Origin: Pachyseris speciosa
Taxonomy: Eukaryota; Cnidaria; Anthozoa; Scleractinia; Pachyseridae
Direction of reading: 5' to 3'
Length of the DNA stretch: 64,000 nt
Assembly: GCA_016490735.1 (NCBI GenBank)
Contig: JAEMWC010001224.1
Coordinates: forward strand, 97,501-161,500
Shown here piece by piece: positions 1-11,499 of this stretch. Each line of letters opens with the position of its first letter. The stretch's first letter is position 1. A program made the position numbers and the translations under genes. A model generated the notes under the pieces. It was not told the DNA's origin. It saw only the letters and a list, made by a program, of their open reading frames with translations, and did not search any database.

Positions 1-225
1 CCGCAGCCACAGCTCGCTATGAATCGTGCCCCAAGGGAGTGAAGAAACGTGAGATTGACGCATAGAGCGAAAATTCTCGTCATAAAAGCGCCAATTTTGA
101 CCCCTGGCTGCCAGATCTCGAATAATTGAACCATACTTCATCAGAGCAGGTGATTCCGAGGGATATTTCATGGTGTAAACGCCGAGAAACACATGGAAAG
201 CGCTCAACCAGGATTCAAGGGAGGA
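1..225. other. Unassigned flank
   Basis: No gene, RNA or repeat unit recognised before the transposon that starts at 235. Confidence 0.5.
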
Positions 226-234
226 TATCTTCCG

Positions 235-1588
235 TAGCCTGCGAGCAAGCTCTCCCGGGGGTAGGGGGTGGGGGAGGAAAGGAGAGAAGGAGAGCTTGCA
301 CTCGTGTCTCATAAATTTGAATTTCTGCGTCCAAAAATTGGACGCAAAATGCTGATTGGCTGATTTGACCGGGTGGTGACGTGATCTATCATCGAGCGTG
401 GATTGCGTGGTTTGAGTTTGTTTAGTTTTTGTTTGGAAAAGGCGAGACATTTGCATTCGCGAAGCTTGCGAAAATTTCTCCAAATATCTGAACTGTCCGT
501 CAGATTTGAAACCAGAACAGCGTCTAGCAGTCAATAGCTTACTTCAAAGCAAAGATGTTCTCGTTGTTTTGCCTACATGATTTGGCCACAGCGCCGCTGC
601 GATCTAAAATAATTGGTCCCAGACAGTATTGGTTGTTTTCCAACTTCAAAGCATTATCGACGACCAGGTCGCCGAAGCCCGAAGAATGGGGATGTCTGTT
701 GCGATCTTTTCTAATTCTTGACGATCTTTCTTTTGACCGGGGCTTCTTTCTGGCGTAGTTCAGGGGCACCCAACTAGCCAAAGCAGTCAAAAGCTGTAGA
801 AAGGCATTTTTAAGTACCTTATCGTGTTTGAAGTATGTTTAAAGTGATGTTTTGGTTAGCTAGAAAACTTTGATCTGTTCGGATTCCCTAGCTGAAATGT
901 TAATTGCCCGAAAATTTTAGGGAACAAAATCTTTCTTTGAGAAAATACTAGCTGAAATGAACTTTCTAGGGAACCTTTTTCTCTTTCCGAAAATGCTAGC
1001 TGACGTTTTTTACTGCCAAAAACAGCAATAACAACCTTTCCGAAAATCTCAGGGGTTATGATTTTCACATTACGAATTTTTAGGCCACGTTTTACTTAGG
1101 AAAATCCGAGTACACTCTTAGATCGACGCCGAAAGCCTTAGGCGAACTACCCGCCACAGAACAGATATCTACCGAAACTTGTCGTTGGGTGCCCCTGGTA
1201 GTTGTCGAGGTTGCTGAGGTTGGCAGAGTTCGCTTCATCCTTGGTCCGACATCCGAAACTTCAACTTCATTCTCCGGCTGAGCAAACTTTGGGTTTACCA
1301 CGTTCAATGAAGCCGCAATTAAGCTGAAACCTTCGCTGGTTTTTCGTATTTTTGTAGCTCACGGTTGGCAGACTCTCTTTGCGTGTGGCAAAGTTGTTCC
1401 TACGTGTCCTTTCCTGTTCGACGGAAGAAACAAATTTCCGGTTTGCGCTGATTGGCCAAATTTTGACAGCTCAGCCAGCTGGAAGCCACAGGAAGCATTA
1501 GGGGCGGAATTCAAATCGCAGAGAGATCGTTGCAAGCTCTCTCTCCCCTGCTTCCACCCCCCCCCCGAGAGAGCTTGTTCGCAGGCTA
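235..1588. mobile_element. Non-autonomous inverted-repeat DNA transposon
   Basis: The left end reads tagcctgcgagcaagctctc and the right end is its inverse with one or two mismatches. Both are followed inward by a G-rich or C-rich tract. The 9-bp sequence tatcttccg lies immediately outside both ends (226-234 and 1589-1597), as expected for a target-site duplication. No transposase frame is present in the 1.35 kb interior. A 9-bp duplication would fit a Mutator-like element; other superfamilies remain possible. Confidence 0.72.
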
Positions 1589-1597
1589 TATCTTCCG

Positions 1598-2235
1598 TGG
1601 TTTCTCAACGGGTTTCAAACAAAGAGAAGGGAGCTGACCGGAATCGGCACTGTTGACGGTCAACTGATAGCGACTCTGCCCAATTGGGTGAACGAGAAGA
1701 GAGCCAAAGTCAATGTACTCGTGATTCCAAATTTTGTGACGGGTCTTTTCAGACACCCGGGCATCAATAGAGAGACTCGCGGATACAAATGGATCAGTTA
1801 CCTCGCCACGAGGGCGTTTTTTGCTGTAAGCGAGCGGATACACGAGGCATAGTCGAAAACCTGAGGAAATTAGACACGGAGCAAGCAAAAAGGTACCAAC
1901 AAAACAAAATGGGAGGGAGGGGGGGGGGGGCAACTAATACGTGAAGTAACCGTGGATGACAAGTGAAACAAATGTAACAAAGGGATCAAGCTATGTCAGA
2001 CAAAATTGTCGACGCAATTCGCAGCAAGTCCCAACGAAACAAACCGGGGTGGTGAGAGCCACACCCAAGCATAAACAAGGACGAAAGTTAAAACAAACCA
2101 CACGTCCTACAAAGGCAAAAACAGCCCTCCTTAATCAAGGTAACATAAAAAACTGCTGGCATTACGTAAAGCCAGTTGAAATAGATCAGTGACATAAAAT
2201 TAAGTGTTATCATAAATGATAATAGCGAGTGTAAA
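1598..2235. other. No recognisable gene
   Basis: Short uninformative reading frames and a G-run near 1915-1930. Nothing supportable seen. Confidence 0.4.
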
Positions 2236-2500
2236 TCAAAGTAGGTAAATCAAGGCCTTTAGAATAGCACCGCGATAACTGCGGTACAACAAATACTGGC
2301 CTCTGACATTTAGATGGACGGCATCACGCAAATAAAAATCCTGGTTAGGTCTAGTGAAAACCTTATGGCGCCAACAGAAAACGGACTCTAACGGGTCCAA
2401 ACCAACCGCGAGGTATTGTTGAAGAACTGTAGCTCTCTCCCAAAAAGTCTGTGAGTTCAGTGTTGCTTCGCCTCGCGGAATAACATGACAAACACCCACA
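2236..2500 (-). pseudogene. SGNH-hydrolase-like gene, C-terminal half
   Basis: The minus-strand frame contains a GVC-V-PRG stretch and ends with the D-x-x-H catalytic block (DAVHLN) of SGNH/GDSL esterases, followed by a conserved-looking tail. The matching N-terminal half lies at 3925-4263 on the same strand, so one gene has been split by about 1.4 kb of inserted DNA. SGNH domains of this kind are known from cnidarian retroelements (CR1/Ngaro-type proteins); the assignment is from memory of those families. Broken and presumably non-functional. Confidence 0.6.
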
Positions 2501-3924
2501 ACAGCTATTGAATGAAAACGTTTTAAGGTTAAAACAAGAGGCTACAATTAGCCTAAACTCGGGCTTGCAAAAAAAACAGTATTGTATCCCTAACTTAGTG
2601 CTAAACAAAAGAATAGAGGGAAGTCTGTCTTTCTTACATCGGACGCATTGTGTTTAGCTTGTGTTGGAGTCTATTTCTTTAGACCCCTATCAACATATAT
2701 TCTTCTAAAATACAGCTCAACCACTGAGAACAATAATTATAACACTTGTAAAAAATATTTCTAAAACAACAAGAAAAAGAGAAACAGAAAAAATAAAGCC
2801 CGTGATATATACCACTAAAAGACATCGAACCCGGGTTAGCTGCGTCACAGGCAGGAACAATGACCTTTAGGCCACAGAGGTTTATCGTTATGCAAGGTGA
2901 TAAAAATAGTGTATTGATTCCAAAAAAAACCTAAGCACACTTTTTTCCGCTTCGATGGATAATTGTTTGAGAAAGGAAACGCTTATCGAACGATGTAGGA
3001 TTTTTTCGCATAAACGTTAATGGAGTCTCGGTGAAATGTGAGTAGAAAATTAATTAGCAGAGTGAACCTGTTTACAAATACGTCAATCCAGGGTCATTTG
3101 AAACACAAGAAAGGAACGTTTCTGGACAGTTTCAAGTGACGCTAGTACATTTGTAAAAACTAATCGCTTATCATTCAAAAATTAAAGTCCAGAAATTGAG
3201 ATATTGTGGGAAAATAGTAAATAAACTACCTGTCAAAGTCTCAGGGGTGTGTGATATCCCGTACTTGAGTTATTCAACAAAATGTACATCTCAATGGAGC
3301 GGATAAGGGGAACACGGCAGTCCATCTGGAGTTAAATTTTGGTCATGTTAAAAGCTTTCTTGTCGCTGTTGAACTTGCAACATTCGTATAGACACTTCTC
3401 TTAACATATTAGTTATTCAGACTTCAAAGACACAAGGTGAATCGACGTTTTCCGATACGTGACAATAGGCATCATTCTTGCTGTTGATATGAGATTTACA
3501 CTTCCCAATCACTCGGCCGTGAAAGGTCAAACTCCCTTTGTCTGTAGTCTCTAATTTTTGGCGCTCCCCTCGCGTCGCGTCTCCTCGCAACTTCGCGCGC
3601 TCAAGTGTCTTTCGCCCGCCCCACAATCCATCGCCAAAATTAGAGGCTACTCGCAGTCTACTGAAGCAGACACGAGGAAACACAGCAGTCCATCTGGAGT
3701 TAAGTTTACTCATGTTAAAAGCTTTCTTCTCGCCGTTGAACTTGCAAACATTCGCATAGACACTTCTCTTAACAAATTGTTTGTTCAGACTTCAAAAGAC
3801 ACAAGCTGAATCGACATTTTCCGATACGTCACAACAGGCATCACTCTGTTAAAAATAGTTAGCGCTTGCGCAGAAACGCCGGAAGTGAGCTTTGTGGATG
3901 ATACTCGACGACGAAAAAGAAGAA
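2501..3924. mobile_element. Insertion splitting the SGNH gene
   Basis: This stretch separates the two halves of one SGNH gene and has no coding potential. It contains a ~165 bp direct duplication and a tRNA-like pol III-box stretch near 2810-2885. Exact ends and any target duplication are not clear. Confidence 0.45.
3303..3845. repeat. Direct duplication of a ~165 bp unit
   Basis: The sequence starting cagtccatctggagttaa and running to the gacaataggcatca region occurs at about 3317-3477 and again at 3688-3845 with scattered mismatches. It lies inside the insertion that splits the SGNH gene. No coding content. Confidence 0.7.
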
Positions 3925-4263
3925 CCGTCGGTAATCTTAGATCTGGGCGCCGCGCGAGACGCGGGCAGCCCGAGTAACAAGTTCTTCGATAGAAGAACCA
4001 ACAACTTCGGGTGCGAGTGAAGTCAAATCATTAGTGCCAATTTCGAGAAGCACAACGTCGGGCGCGAGTAGGCGAACCATCTCCAAATCGCACGATGTCA
4101 ATTTTTAAACCGTGCGCCCCCCAATCCCATGAAGATGTACTTCGGCAGTGCCAACGAGACCGAACGAAGTGGTAGCTCGTGGATCAAATTTGTTATCAAG
4201 ATCATTTTTACGTCGGCGCACAAAGGAGTGACCGAGAATTAGGACCCTGGGAACGCCCGCCAT
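3925..4263 (-). pseudogene. SGNH-hydrolase-like gene, N-terminal half
   Basis: Starts at an ATG at 4263 and reads MAGVPRVLILGHSF, with the G-H-S nucleophile block of SGNH hydrolases. A nonsense codon near 4105 interrupts it, after which the same frame resumes and shows the EIGTND block (block III). The frame is then lost at the insertion, and the rest of the gene is found at 2236-2500. Probably the esterase-like first protein of a retroelement. Pseudogene. Confidence 0.62.
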
Positions 4264-4700
4264 AAAACAATAATGGGAAAAGGGGGCAAAGGCTGCCAAA
4301 GAAGAAAAACAACGTACCTGAGACTGCAATGTGAACTGTACTCTTCAAAGAGCAAGATAGAATGACAGATGAACGATAGCCAAATGGGTAAAACGGGTGG
4401 CCCGTACCAGGCACCAGATTGGGCGTTTCCAAGATAATTTCCAAGATAAACCCTATACGGAATTATTACTGAAAGCTTGTTATATAAGAGCTAAAATAAA
4501 CGATATATATCTACATGTTACCTTATGTTTATCAAGATATGAGATAAGAAGCAACGTGACTTAAAACGTAAGGTATTGCACGTGAATCGGCACGCAACAT
4601 AAAAGTCCTATTTGTGCCAAATATTTCATTTAATGGCCAATGTCACTCCATAATATTCAAGAGAGGAAACATGTTAGACAGAGTTTATTTCTAAAATAGC
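4264..4700. other. No recognisable gene
   Basis: AT-rich; nothing supportable seen. Confidence 0.4.
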
Positions 4701-5820
4701 TATATGTCTTTAATTTGGACTCGCATGTCAAAAGATCATTAATATTCCGCACACCTGCATCAACCCAGTGCTTATTAAAAAATAGTCTTGCCCGCAATTC
4801 TAATCATTGAATTGTTTCATATGGATTCCGCACCAAAATCAGCTTGTGAAGCAAAGGAGTCTCTGTAATTTAAATCTGACCGCAGTTCAATAAGTTCCAG
4901 GAGGAAGTTGCCATTTACATCGAGGCTTTTGACATCTTTTCGCTCTAAGTTACCAGTAAAAATTTTTTCCCCCAAACTTAGACAAATAGAAGTCGAAAAA
5001 GGATTCCCATTTAGATTGGTAATCATCAGAAATATACTTAAGTATCCATGTAATTTTCAAAGCCTTAAGATATTAAATTCCATAATGTCCAGCATATTCA
5101 GTCCTCCATCTTGGTCATTAAGCTGGTATCATTTCAGTTCGTTTAATTTTGTCACCCTTGTTATCCCAAAGGAACTTAAAAATGCGGTCATTAATTTCTT
5201 TTAAGGATGGCATGACGTAAGCCATTTGAGATGTGGCTAAGGCCTTAACAACTACAATTTCACCAATCAACGTTAGCCTTTTATCGTGCCACTTGTTTAA
5301 AACATTCCCTACATTTCGAACCTTCTCCTCGTAATTCTTTTTCAGACTTTGTACCTTATCGACACAGAACCAAACGCCCAAAGCCTTAACTTTACCGTTT
5401 GCCCAAGTAAAATTTTTATCGGGGCACAAAATTTGGTTTGATCCCTTTAATGAGCTTATCCAAAGAACTTCTGTTTTGTCGCAATTAACTTTTAGCCCTA
5501 ACATATGGAGAGAGCGCTGAAGCGAATTTTGAGAACCATTTAAAATCAAAGTAGTATCATCTGCAAACTGACTTAACTTACATTCAATACTACCTACTGA
5601 TATCCCTTTGATTACAGCATCTTTACGGATGGCAGCAGCCAAAATCTCTGCACAAAAGATAATCTCTGCGAAAGTGGGCAGCCCTGCGTAACACCCCGAC
5701 CCAATTCAAAGAAAACACCCGACGAACCGTTATTCACAACACAGCTCTGGATGTCACAGTAGAACATATTGATCCAATTAATAAGAGACGACCCGAAACC
5801 GAAGCAAAGTAACGCTTGCT
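4700..5820 (-). mobile_element. 5'-truncated LINE (L1/Tx1-like) reverse transcriptase
   Basis: A 174-codon frame at 5118-5642 contains the FADD active-site variant (FADDTTL) followed by the K-x-x-VLWI, ALGVWF and LTL-G-I blocks of LINE reverse transcriptases. Upstream, in a shifted frame near 5660-5700, is the preceding TQGCPLS block. Downstream frames at 4817-5026 look like the C-terminal tail in other phases. At least two frameshifts and 5' truncation make it a dead copy. It marks the flank as animal nuclear DNA. Confidence 0.85.
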
Positions 5821-7570
5821 TTTTTACAAGACAGGCTTAGATGTTGTCGTTGTTTGTTTGTTTTTAATTTTACCACCCCACCCCCCCCCAGCTGCATTCC
5901 GCGGGTTAAATGTATTTCTTTTGCATCTTGTTTTAGAGGATTGGGAGGATAGTAAAGGTTTCCTCACATGGTGCATTACCATAGCAGTAGCATGACCTGT
6001 TAGCTTTGAAGTGATAATAAATCGAAAACGAGCTGAAAAATACCACCCTCTGTCTAAAACCTAAGCTTGTATTATATCCACGGCAGATACTTGGAGTATT
6101 TCGCCCCAGACTTCTCCTTGTATCCAGATATCGCGGCCAGGATTCAGAATCAAAATACCAAACAGGTGAGAATATCACGGTACCCGTGAAAATTGTTTGA
6201 AGTTCCTCTGTTCTTATTTGTGCTTCCTATTTGAAGCATGCTTCTATTTTACAGTCAATCGTTCTACTTAATTGGGTAAATCGGACGGCCAAAGTGAGGC
6301 AAGCTAGGTTCCGACTCGATCAATTGAATGGCATTTTTGTCGCATTAACAACCTCTGAATTAGATTATGAGAAAATTAGTCACAAACAACAAGAAACCTT
6401 TCTACCGCAAAAGCATGTATTTTTGCTCAACGTCCTCTGGTCAAAGCGGTAAGATGCAAACCGGTGAGCGAAACTAGGCGGTTAATCGGTTACTTGATAT
6501 TAAGATACACTGAGCACGGAATCTAAACTTGTGAGCCTGCCCCTAGGTTCTCTGGGTCCACATTTAAATTGTTGCTCTATAAAGGACAGTTTAGACGGTA
6601 CGACTTTGTGGTATGCAACAAACTTACGACAAGCCTGCGATACAAATTGTGGTGTGTAAATCCAACCTACAACTTGTAGCAGATGGCACGTAAATTGTTG
6701 TAGGATTTCAAAGCATGTTTTAGAACCATGCGACAGTCGTAGGTATGGGCAATGTTGTATGGCGAGTGTTGTATACGATTTTTTGCGTGACGCGAGCAGC
6801 GCGTGCTAGAGAAATTGCATACCACAGTTGTAGCAAAAGCTGCACTGAGTTTTTAAATCGGCACTGAAGATGTTGTGTTCTATGATAAGATTGTTCCCTG
6901 CCATTTTTCATCAGTGACCGCTTTTGTGTCTTTCCACGTCTAGTAACTTGATCATATCAAGCACACTGTGATAGAAAACGTCAAATGCCTGACAGGGTCC
7001 CCAGTGTACAGATGCAGGAGGTGCTCCCGGATTACTTGTGCCTGGAGGCAATGGAGGATCAGGAGGAGACGGACGGCAGGTACGAAGATAACTCAAGGTA
7101 ACAGGAGGGCGTAAGAGGGGGAGTGTAGGGAGGGTGAGGATTGAAGATCGGCGGAAACCGGACGGCAGACACGAAGATGATTGAGGAGAACGTAAGGGAA
7201 GGACGGGGTTGGATTTAAAGACAGTTTATTATCTTACCCTTCTTTCGCTTAAACATGTTAATTGTTGAAACGGACTCGTATTTTGACAAGCGAGTTTTTC
7301 AACATCATTTGTGGATGAACTTCTGCTAAATCAATCTATATGTAAAAGTGCCAGGTGTGCCAAAGATTACAGACCGAGATTGCAGTCCATTCAGGTTAGG
7401 GACCGTACCTCTTAAGTTAATGCAGAGGCACTTTTCCACGATTTACGAGTATGTGGGAAAGCAGATATGAACAGGGTCGATTGAGGTCTAAAAACCGCGC
7501 ATTGTCAAAGATATTTTAGCTCGATTAATTCAGAATATGTGACATTTTTTCCAGATTGAAGCTTTTAAAG
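5821..7570. other. Intergenic, no recognisable gene
   Basis: Contains short internal similarities (for example gacggcaggtacgaagat and gacggcagacacgaagat near 7070 and 7160) but no supportable gene. Confidence 0.4.
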
Positions 7571-7966
7571 TACCGTAAAAGCCCTGTTAAGCCCCCGGGG
7601 GCTTATTGAATTTCAGGCTTCATTAACGGGGGGTTTACTAGTGAGGGGGAGGGACTTATTTCGAACCTGAAACACGCCGCTTTCGTCTTGAACCAGTTTT
7701 TGTACAAAACTTAAACAGCTGCAGTGAAATTTTATTATTTAATAAAGAGCAGCGAACAGTCTTATGTGTTTGAGTGTATATTTGACTAAAAACAAGCCAA
7801 TTGGCCGAATGAAGTGGATATCGCAACAGGGAATAGAAGGGACTAATTACAAAATCTCATGTCCCCAAAGGGGAGGGGGGCTTATTAACAAAACCGACTT
7901 CCAAACAGGGGGCGTATTAGAGGGGGAGAGGGGGGGGGTTAATAAAGACGGGGTTACGGTATTCCT
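7571..7966. mobile_element. MITE-like element with taccgtaa termini
   Basis: The left end reads taccgtaaaagccctgttaa and the right end is roughly its inverse (gacggggttacggta). The interior is rich in G-runs with ggggcttatt-type repeats. A TA dinucleotide may be the target duplication, as in Tc1/mariner-type MITEs. No coding capacity. Confidence 0.5.
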
Positions 7967-8740
7967 GAAAAAGACGTGACTTTAAACCGCACAAGCCTGC
8001 CTTTGTATAGTATCGTCCTTTCATCATCAGTTTTTCGCTGTTGATACAGATTGGAAGGAGAGTTTTATGAAGGCTAACATGACGTGGAGAAGGAGGACGC
8101 ATATCTCGAAGTGTAATAATACCACACAGAAAGAAAAAGAACTGCGTTCGTAAGTAGATACAGCAAAACTGTGGCAATGGATAATATACACGAGTGGAAA
8201 CCATAACCTCACCAGGAAGCAGCAAAGCTGTGCTTCAAGAAACATCACTGATTGGAACGTTTCACTCCGTGTATCGTTCATGCTGGCGTTCTGAGGTGTC
8301 CTCTAAAGGGAAACACATAACACGCGATGCATCCATTGCAGTTCGTAGTTCAGTTTGCGTTTACTTTAACTGCTTTCTTTGTATGTAAACTTACACCCGA
8401 AATATCGACTCCGTTGATATTCGTCCCGCTGAACCATTGTAAATAAAGTCACGTTCTTAAAGGAGCCTTGTAACGAATTTTAATCTTACTTAGTAACGAC
8501 GAAAGACATTAGAAGCAAAGAAGACCAATTAGACCATATTAAAATCTGTTGTTTGCGAAATTGATGACGATATTTGACCCTCGTCTGTTAATTGCTGAGT
8601 TGCTAATTATCAAAGAGTTCACAGATAAAACGATAAGAGATAACCGCAAATGTCACGCCAGGGATATTTAAAAAACACGAGCCGATAAATTATTTTTGTT
8701 TTGTTCATTCAAACATGTGTTTCAAAAATAAATAAATAAT

Positions 8741-8785
8741 TAATTAATTAATCAATTAGATAGATAGACAGATAGAGAGATAGAC

Positions 8786-8850
<65 letters not shown>
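8741..8850. repeat. GATA/GACA microsatellite
   Basis: Tandem gata and gaca tetranucleotides, preceded by an aaat/taat run at 8727-8756. Confidence 0.95.
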
Positions 8851-8851
<1 letters not shown>

Positions 8852-9838
8852 AGAAGCATTGTAAAGAAAAGTGCAGGTCTGCCCAGCGTTGAAGTGAGCT
8901 GAAGCAAAGAAAAGTTGCATACATTAACACGGCTAGGATGCCGTCTTTCAAACGAAACAGAAAACCTGTGGCACCCAGGGTAAGCCAGGGTTTTTCCAAT
9001 GAAAAAATAACTTCATCCGTTTGCAATGTCGCCAAACAGAAAATCGGCAAGAAAAATCCTCACCCGTTCGAACGGCTGGGGCTATCTACTCGCGGCCTTA
9101 TAAACCGGCTGTCTTGCAGTCAAAACAGATTTTCTGCGCCTCCGATGATTTTCAAGGTCGAAAGATATTGGATCTTCGACAGCCTCCGAAAAATATAGCT
9201 CATTTATACAAAAAATAAATACAAAATACTAATTTCCAAAAACTTCGGATGACAAAATTCGAGTTGCGTTACCATATGTAAATGAGGGGATTTTTTTGTT
9301 TTGTGGTTTTAAATGTAGACATTCGGCTTGTTTGGGTGCTTTGAATTTCGCCAACTACAGATTTTCATGTGTAGGTTTTTGTCAAGGGTCGAGGGTATTA
9401 TTCTTTTTTTGTATCTTTTATTACTACCTTTTTTTAATATATTTGTTTTTGTATCTTGTGGTTGCAAGATTTCCCGCCTCTCTCGAATTGACAGAAATTT
9501 CCAGAAGTTAGTTCGCGTTTCCTCTCCGTAGCACTTTCTCACATTGTTTTAACTGCGCGTGTTCCAGCGAGTAATTCGTAGAGGAAAGATTTTCTTATGG
9601 CTTTCTCCAGTTAAACCTACGATGTTATATACGGGAAAGAAACTGAAGAAGTTAGAGTTTGAAGTGACATGAAATCCGCCTGGGGACGGGGATTCCTTCT
9701 TGGCTGCTTTAAAGAAAACGTTTCAAATGTCAAGTAACACTTTCAGAACAGAGGCGCGGCTACCCAGGCAAGCAATCTAATAGAGAAACTCTTACCAGGA
9801 ATAAAATAGCCCTTAATCAAAACAACAAAGAAAAGAAA
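8851..9838. other. Left boundary region of the gene block
   Basis: AT-rich with no supportable gene. It lies between host repeats and the first gene of the block, so one end of the inserted element may be here, but I found no terminal repeat or target duplication. Confidence 0.35.
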
Positions 9839-9858
9839 ATGTCCCGTGTCGCACCACC

Positions 9859-10431
9859 TTGTGTCAACTGTACGATGAGTCGACCATCAAGCTGAGAGGC
9901 ACCGAATTTCCAGTGGTTGCATATACAGAGCTCAACGATCCCCGTGAAGTGGTTCCTCTCACTGAAGTACTGGCTAAAATTTCTCCATCTGAAATGAGCC
10001 GTTTCATTAGGTTGAAGAAGCGTTCGTTTCAGTGCGATGGGATCCAGTTCAATTCCCCTTACTACGACCTGTTTCTTCGGAGCTGGACCAACGCCGTTGA
10101 ACTGTACAACGAGTTGCTTCTGTACAAGGTGCCGCTTAATTTAGAGGTATTGCAAAGGGAACTACAGAGACTCTCTCAGGCGTTTCACGTAGCCTTAGAC
10201 GGGCTCTTGGGTTGCGGATTCTTGTGGCATGTGGAGCTGGTTCAACCCATTTCAAAAGAATGGTCCGATTCCACGCCTTCTAGTAGTGAGGCGTTCTCCG
10301 GTGCAAACACGCTCCCTTTGTCCTTGTCATCTCAACCGTTGTTCACCGCCTCAGCCGTTTACGCGCTGTTGGGCATGTTGGTACTCGAGGTGCGATTTCA
10401 AGAAATGGAAAGCGCGTGCGGGATCTGTTAG
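9859..10431 (+). CDS. Unknown protein, first half of a probably split gene
   Basis: A 190-codon frame opening at a TTG; no ATG in this frame precedes it, and an ATG at 9839 is in another frame. The 5' end is therefore either lost or shifted. The product has a helical, leucine-rich middle and no motif I recognise. It stops at 10429-10431, while a second long frame in another phase begins in the same place. A single indel near 10405-10415 would make one gene of about 410 codons. Unlike most genes in the block, no TGACGT cluster precedes it. Confidence 0.5.
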   Translation: MCQLYDESTIKLRGTEFPVVAYTELNDPREVVPLTEVLAKISPSEMSRFIRLKKRSFQCDGIQFNSPYYDLFLRSWTNAVELYNELLLYKVPLNLEVLQRELQRLSQAFHVALDGLLGCGFLWHVELVQPISKEWSDSTPSSSEAFSGANTLPLSLSSQPLFTASAVYALLGMLVLEVRFQEMESACGIC

Positions 10432-10433
10432 CT

Positions 10434-11090
10434 ATGGATCCAGCCGACGAGCGCATGAACATCGCAGGTCATGAAGTCGAACAGATGCGTCAGGCCATAT
10501 TGACGGCCCGGTGTACTGCACTGGTTGTTAGCATGCTTAACCCATTGCGTCACCACATCAAGGGGTTCGACATGTTTGTTACTGAACGGTACGGCCTCAA
10601 AGAGACAACATCGCATTTTTCAATCTTGGGTTTACTAGCCTTGTGCAAAACTGCCAATGCACTCAATATTCAAGAGGACGAGGTCATAGAAGCTATGCGG
10701 TCTATGGTACCCACCTTGGCATACGTCTTATGTGATCAAACAGCAATGGACATTGCATGCCACATAGGACAAGTGCAACAGCCCGTGCCAATGTTAAAAC
10801 GAGAGTGGGTACAGCCCGCCTCTATTGTAAGATCAAACCACGACCACGTGAACGAGAAGGAGGAAGGATGGCCCTCGCAGACCGTCATAGACGCAATGCG
10901 TGCTACTTACCTTCGCAGAATTGGATGTCAAGTCAAATGGAGCGTTGTTGAATTGGAGCCTTTCCCGGAAGATTGGGATAATCTTTACGTCGAGGAGTTG
11001 GAAGGGTTTGACGTGGACGCTTGTTCCAGCAATCTCAAACAGTGGCCGATGGTAAAGACGCTGGCTCGCTTTTGTTGTTTCCGCTACTGA
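10434..11090 (+). CDS. Unknown protein, second half of a probably split gene
   Basis: The ATG lies 2 bp after the stop of the preceding frame, and the open frame already exists from 10416, overlapping that stop. Two readings are possible: two tightly packed genes, or one gene broken by an indel. About 218 residues from the ATG, mildly acidic near the end, with no recognised domain. It ends just before a long TA microsatellite, with no obvious AATAAA. Confidence 0.5.
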   Translation: MDPADERMNIAGHEVEQMRQAILTARCTALVVSMLNPLRHHIKGFDMFVTERYGLKETTSHFSILGLLALCKTANALNIQEDEVIEAMRSMVPTLAYVLCDQTAMDIACHIGQVQQPVPMLKREWVQPASIVRSNHDHVNEKEEGWPSQTVIDAMRATYLRRIGCQVKWSVVELEPFPEDWDNLYVEELEGFDVDACSSNLKQWPMVKTLARFCCFRY

Positions 11091-11112
11091 ATTTCTTCCC
11101 GTTTCCCTTGAC

Positions 11113-11189
11113 ATATATATTGTAATATGTATGTACATATATAATATATATATATATATATTGTAATATGTATATATAATATCTATATA

Positions 11190-11271
<82 letters not shown>

Positions 11272-11275
11272 ATAT
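11113..11275. repeat. TA-rich microsatellite
   Basis: Long runs of alternating t and a interrupted by tgtaatatgtata units. The 203-codon minus frame across it is an artefact of the repeat. Confidence 0.95.
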
Positions 11276-11499
11276 TTTGTGCACCGCGGTATAGGCCGAA
11301 CACTAACCTGTCACCGAGCCCATGTATGTTATCGACAGTTATTGTTAAAAGTGAATGTATACTAACTCCACTCCACAAGAGGGAGCAATAGCCCCGAACG
11401 TTACTAGAACATAATGCCACAAAAATAAAACCAAATATGAACAACTCAACTTTCTTTTACTTTGCTTATATTTATTCTCTTGACATCATCGTATAAAGT

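Noticed and set aside
2806..2886. tRNA gene
   Set aside because: An A-box-like tggcctaaagg and a partial B box are present on the minus strand, but stems do not pair into a cloverleaf and no anticodon arm is convincing. At most a SINE remnant.
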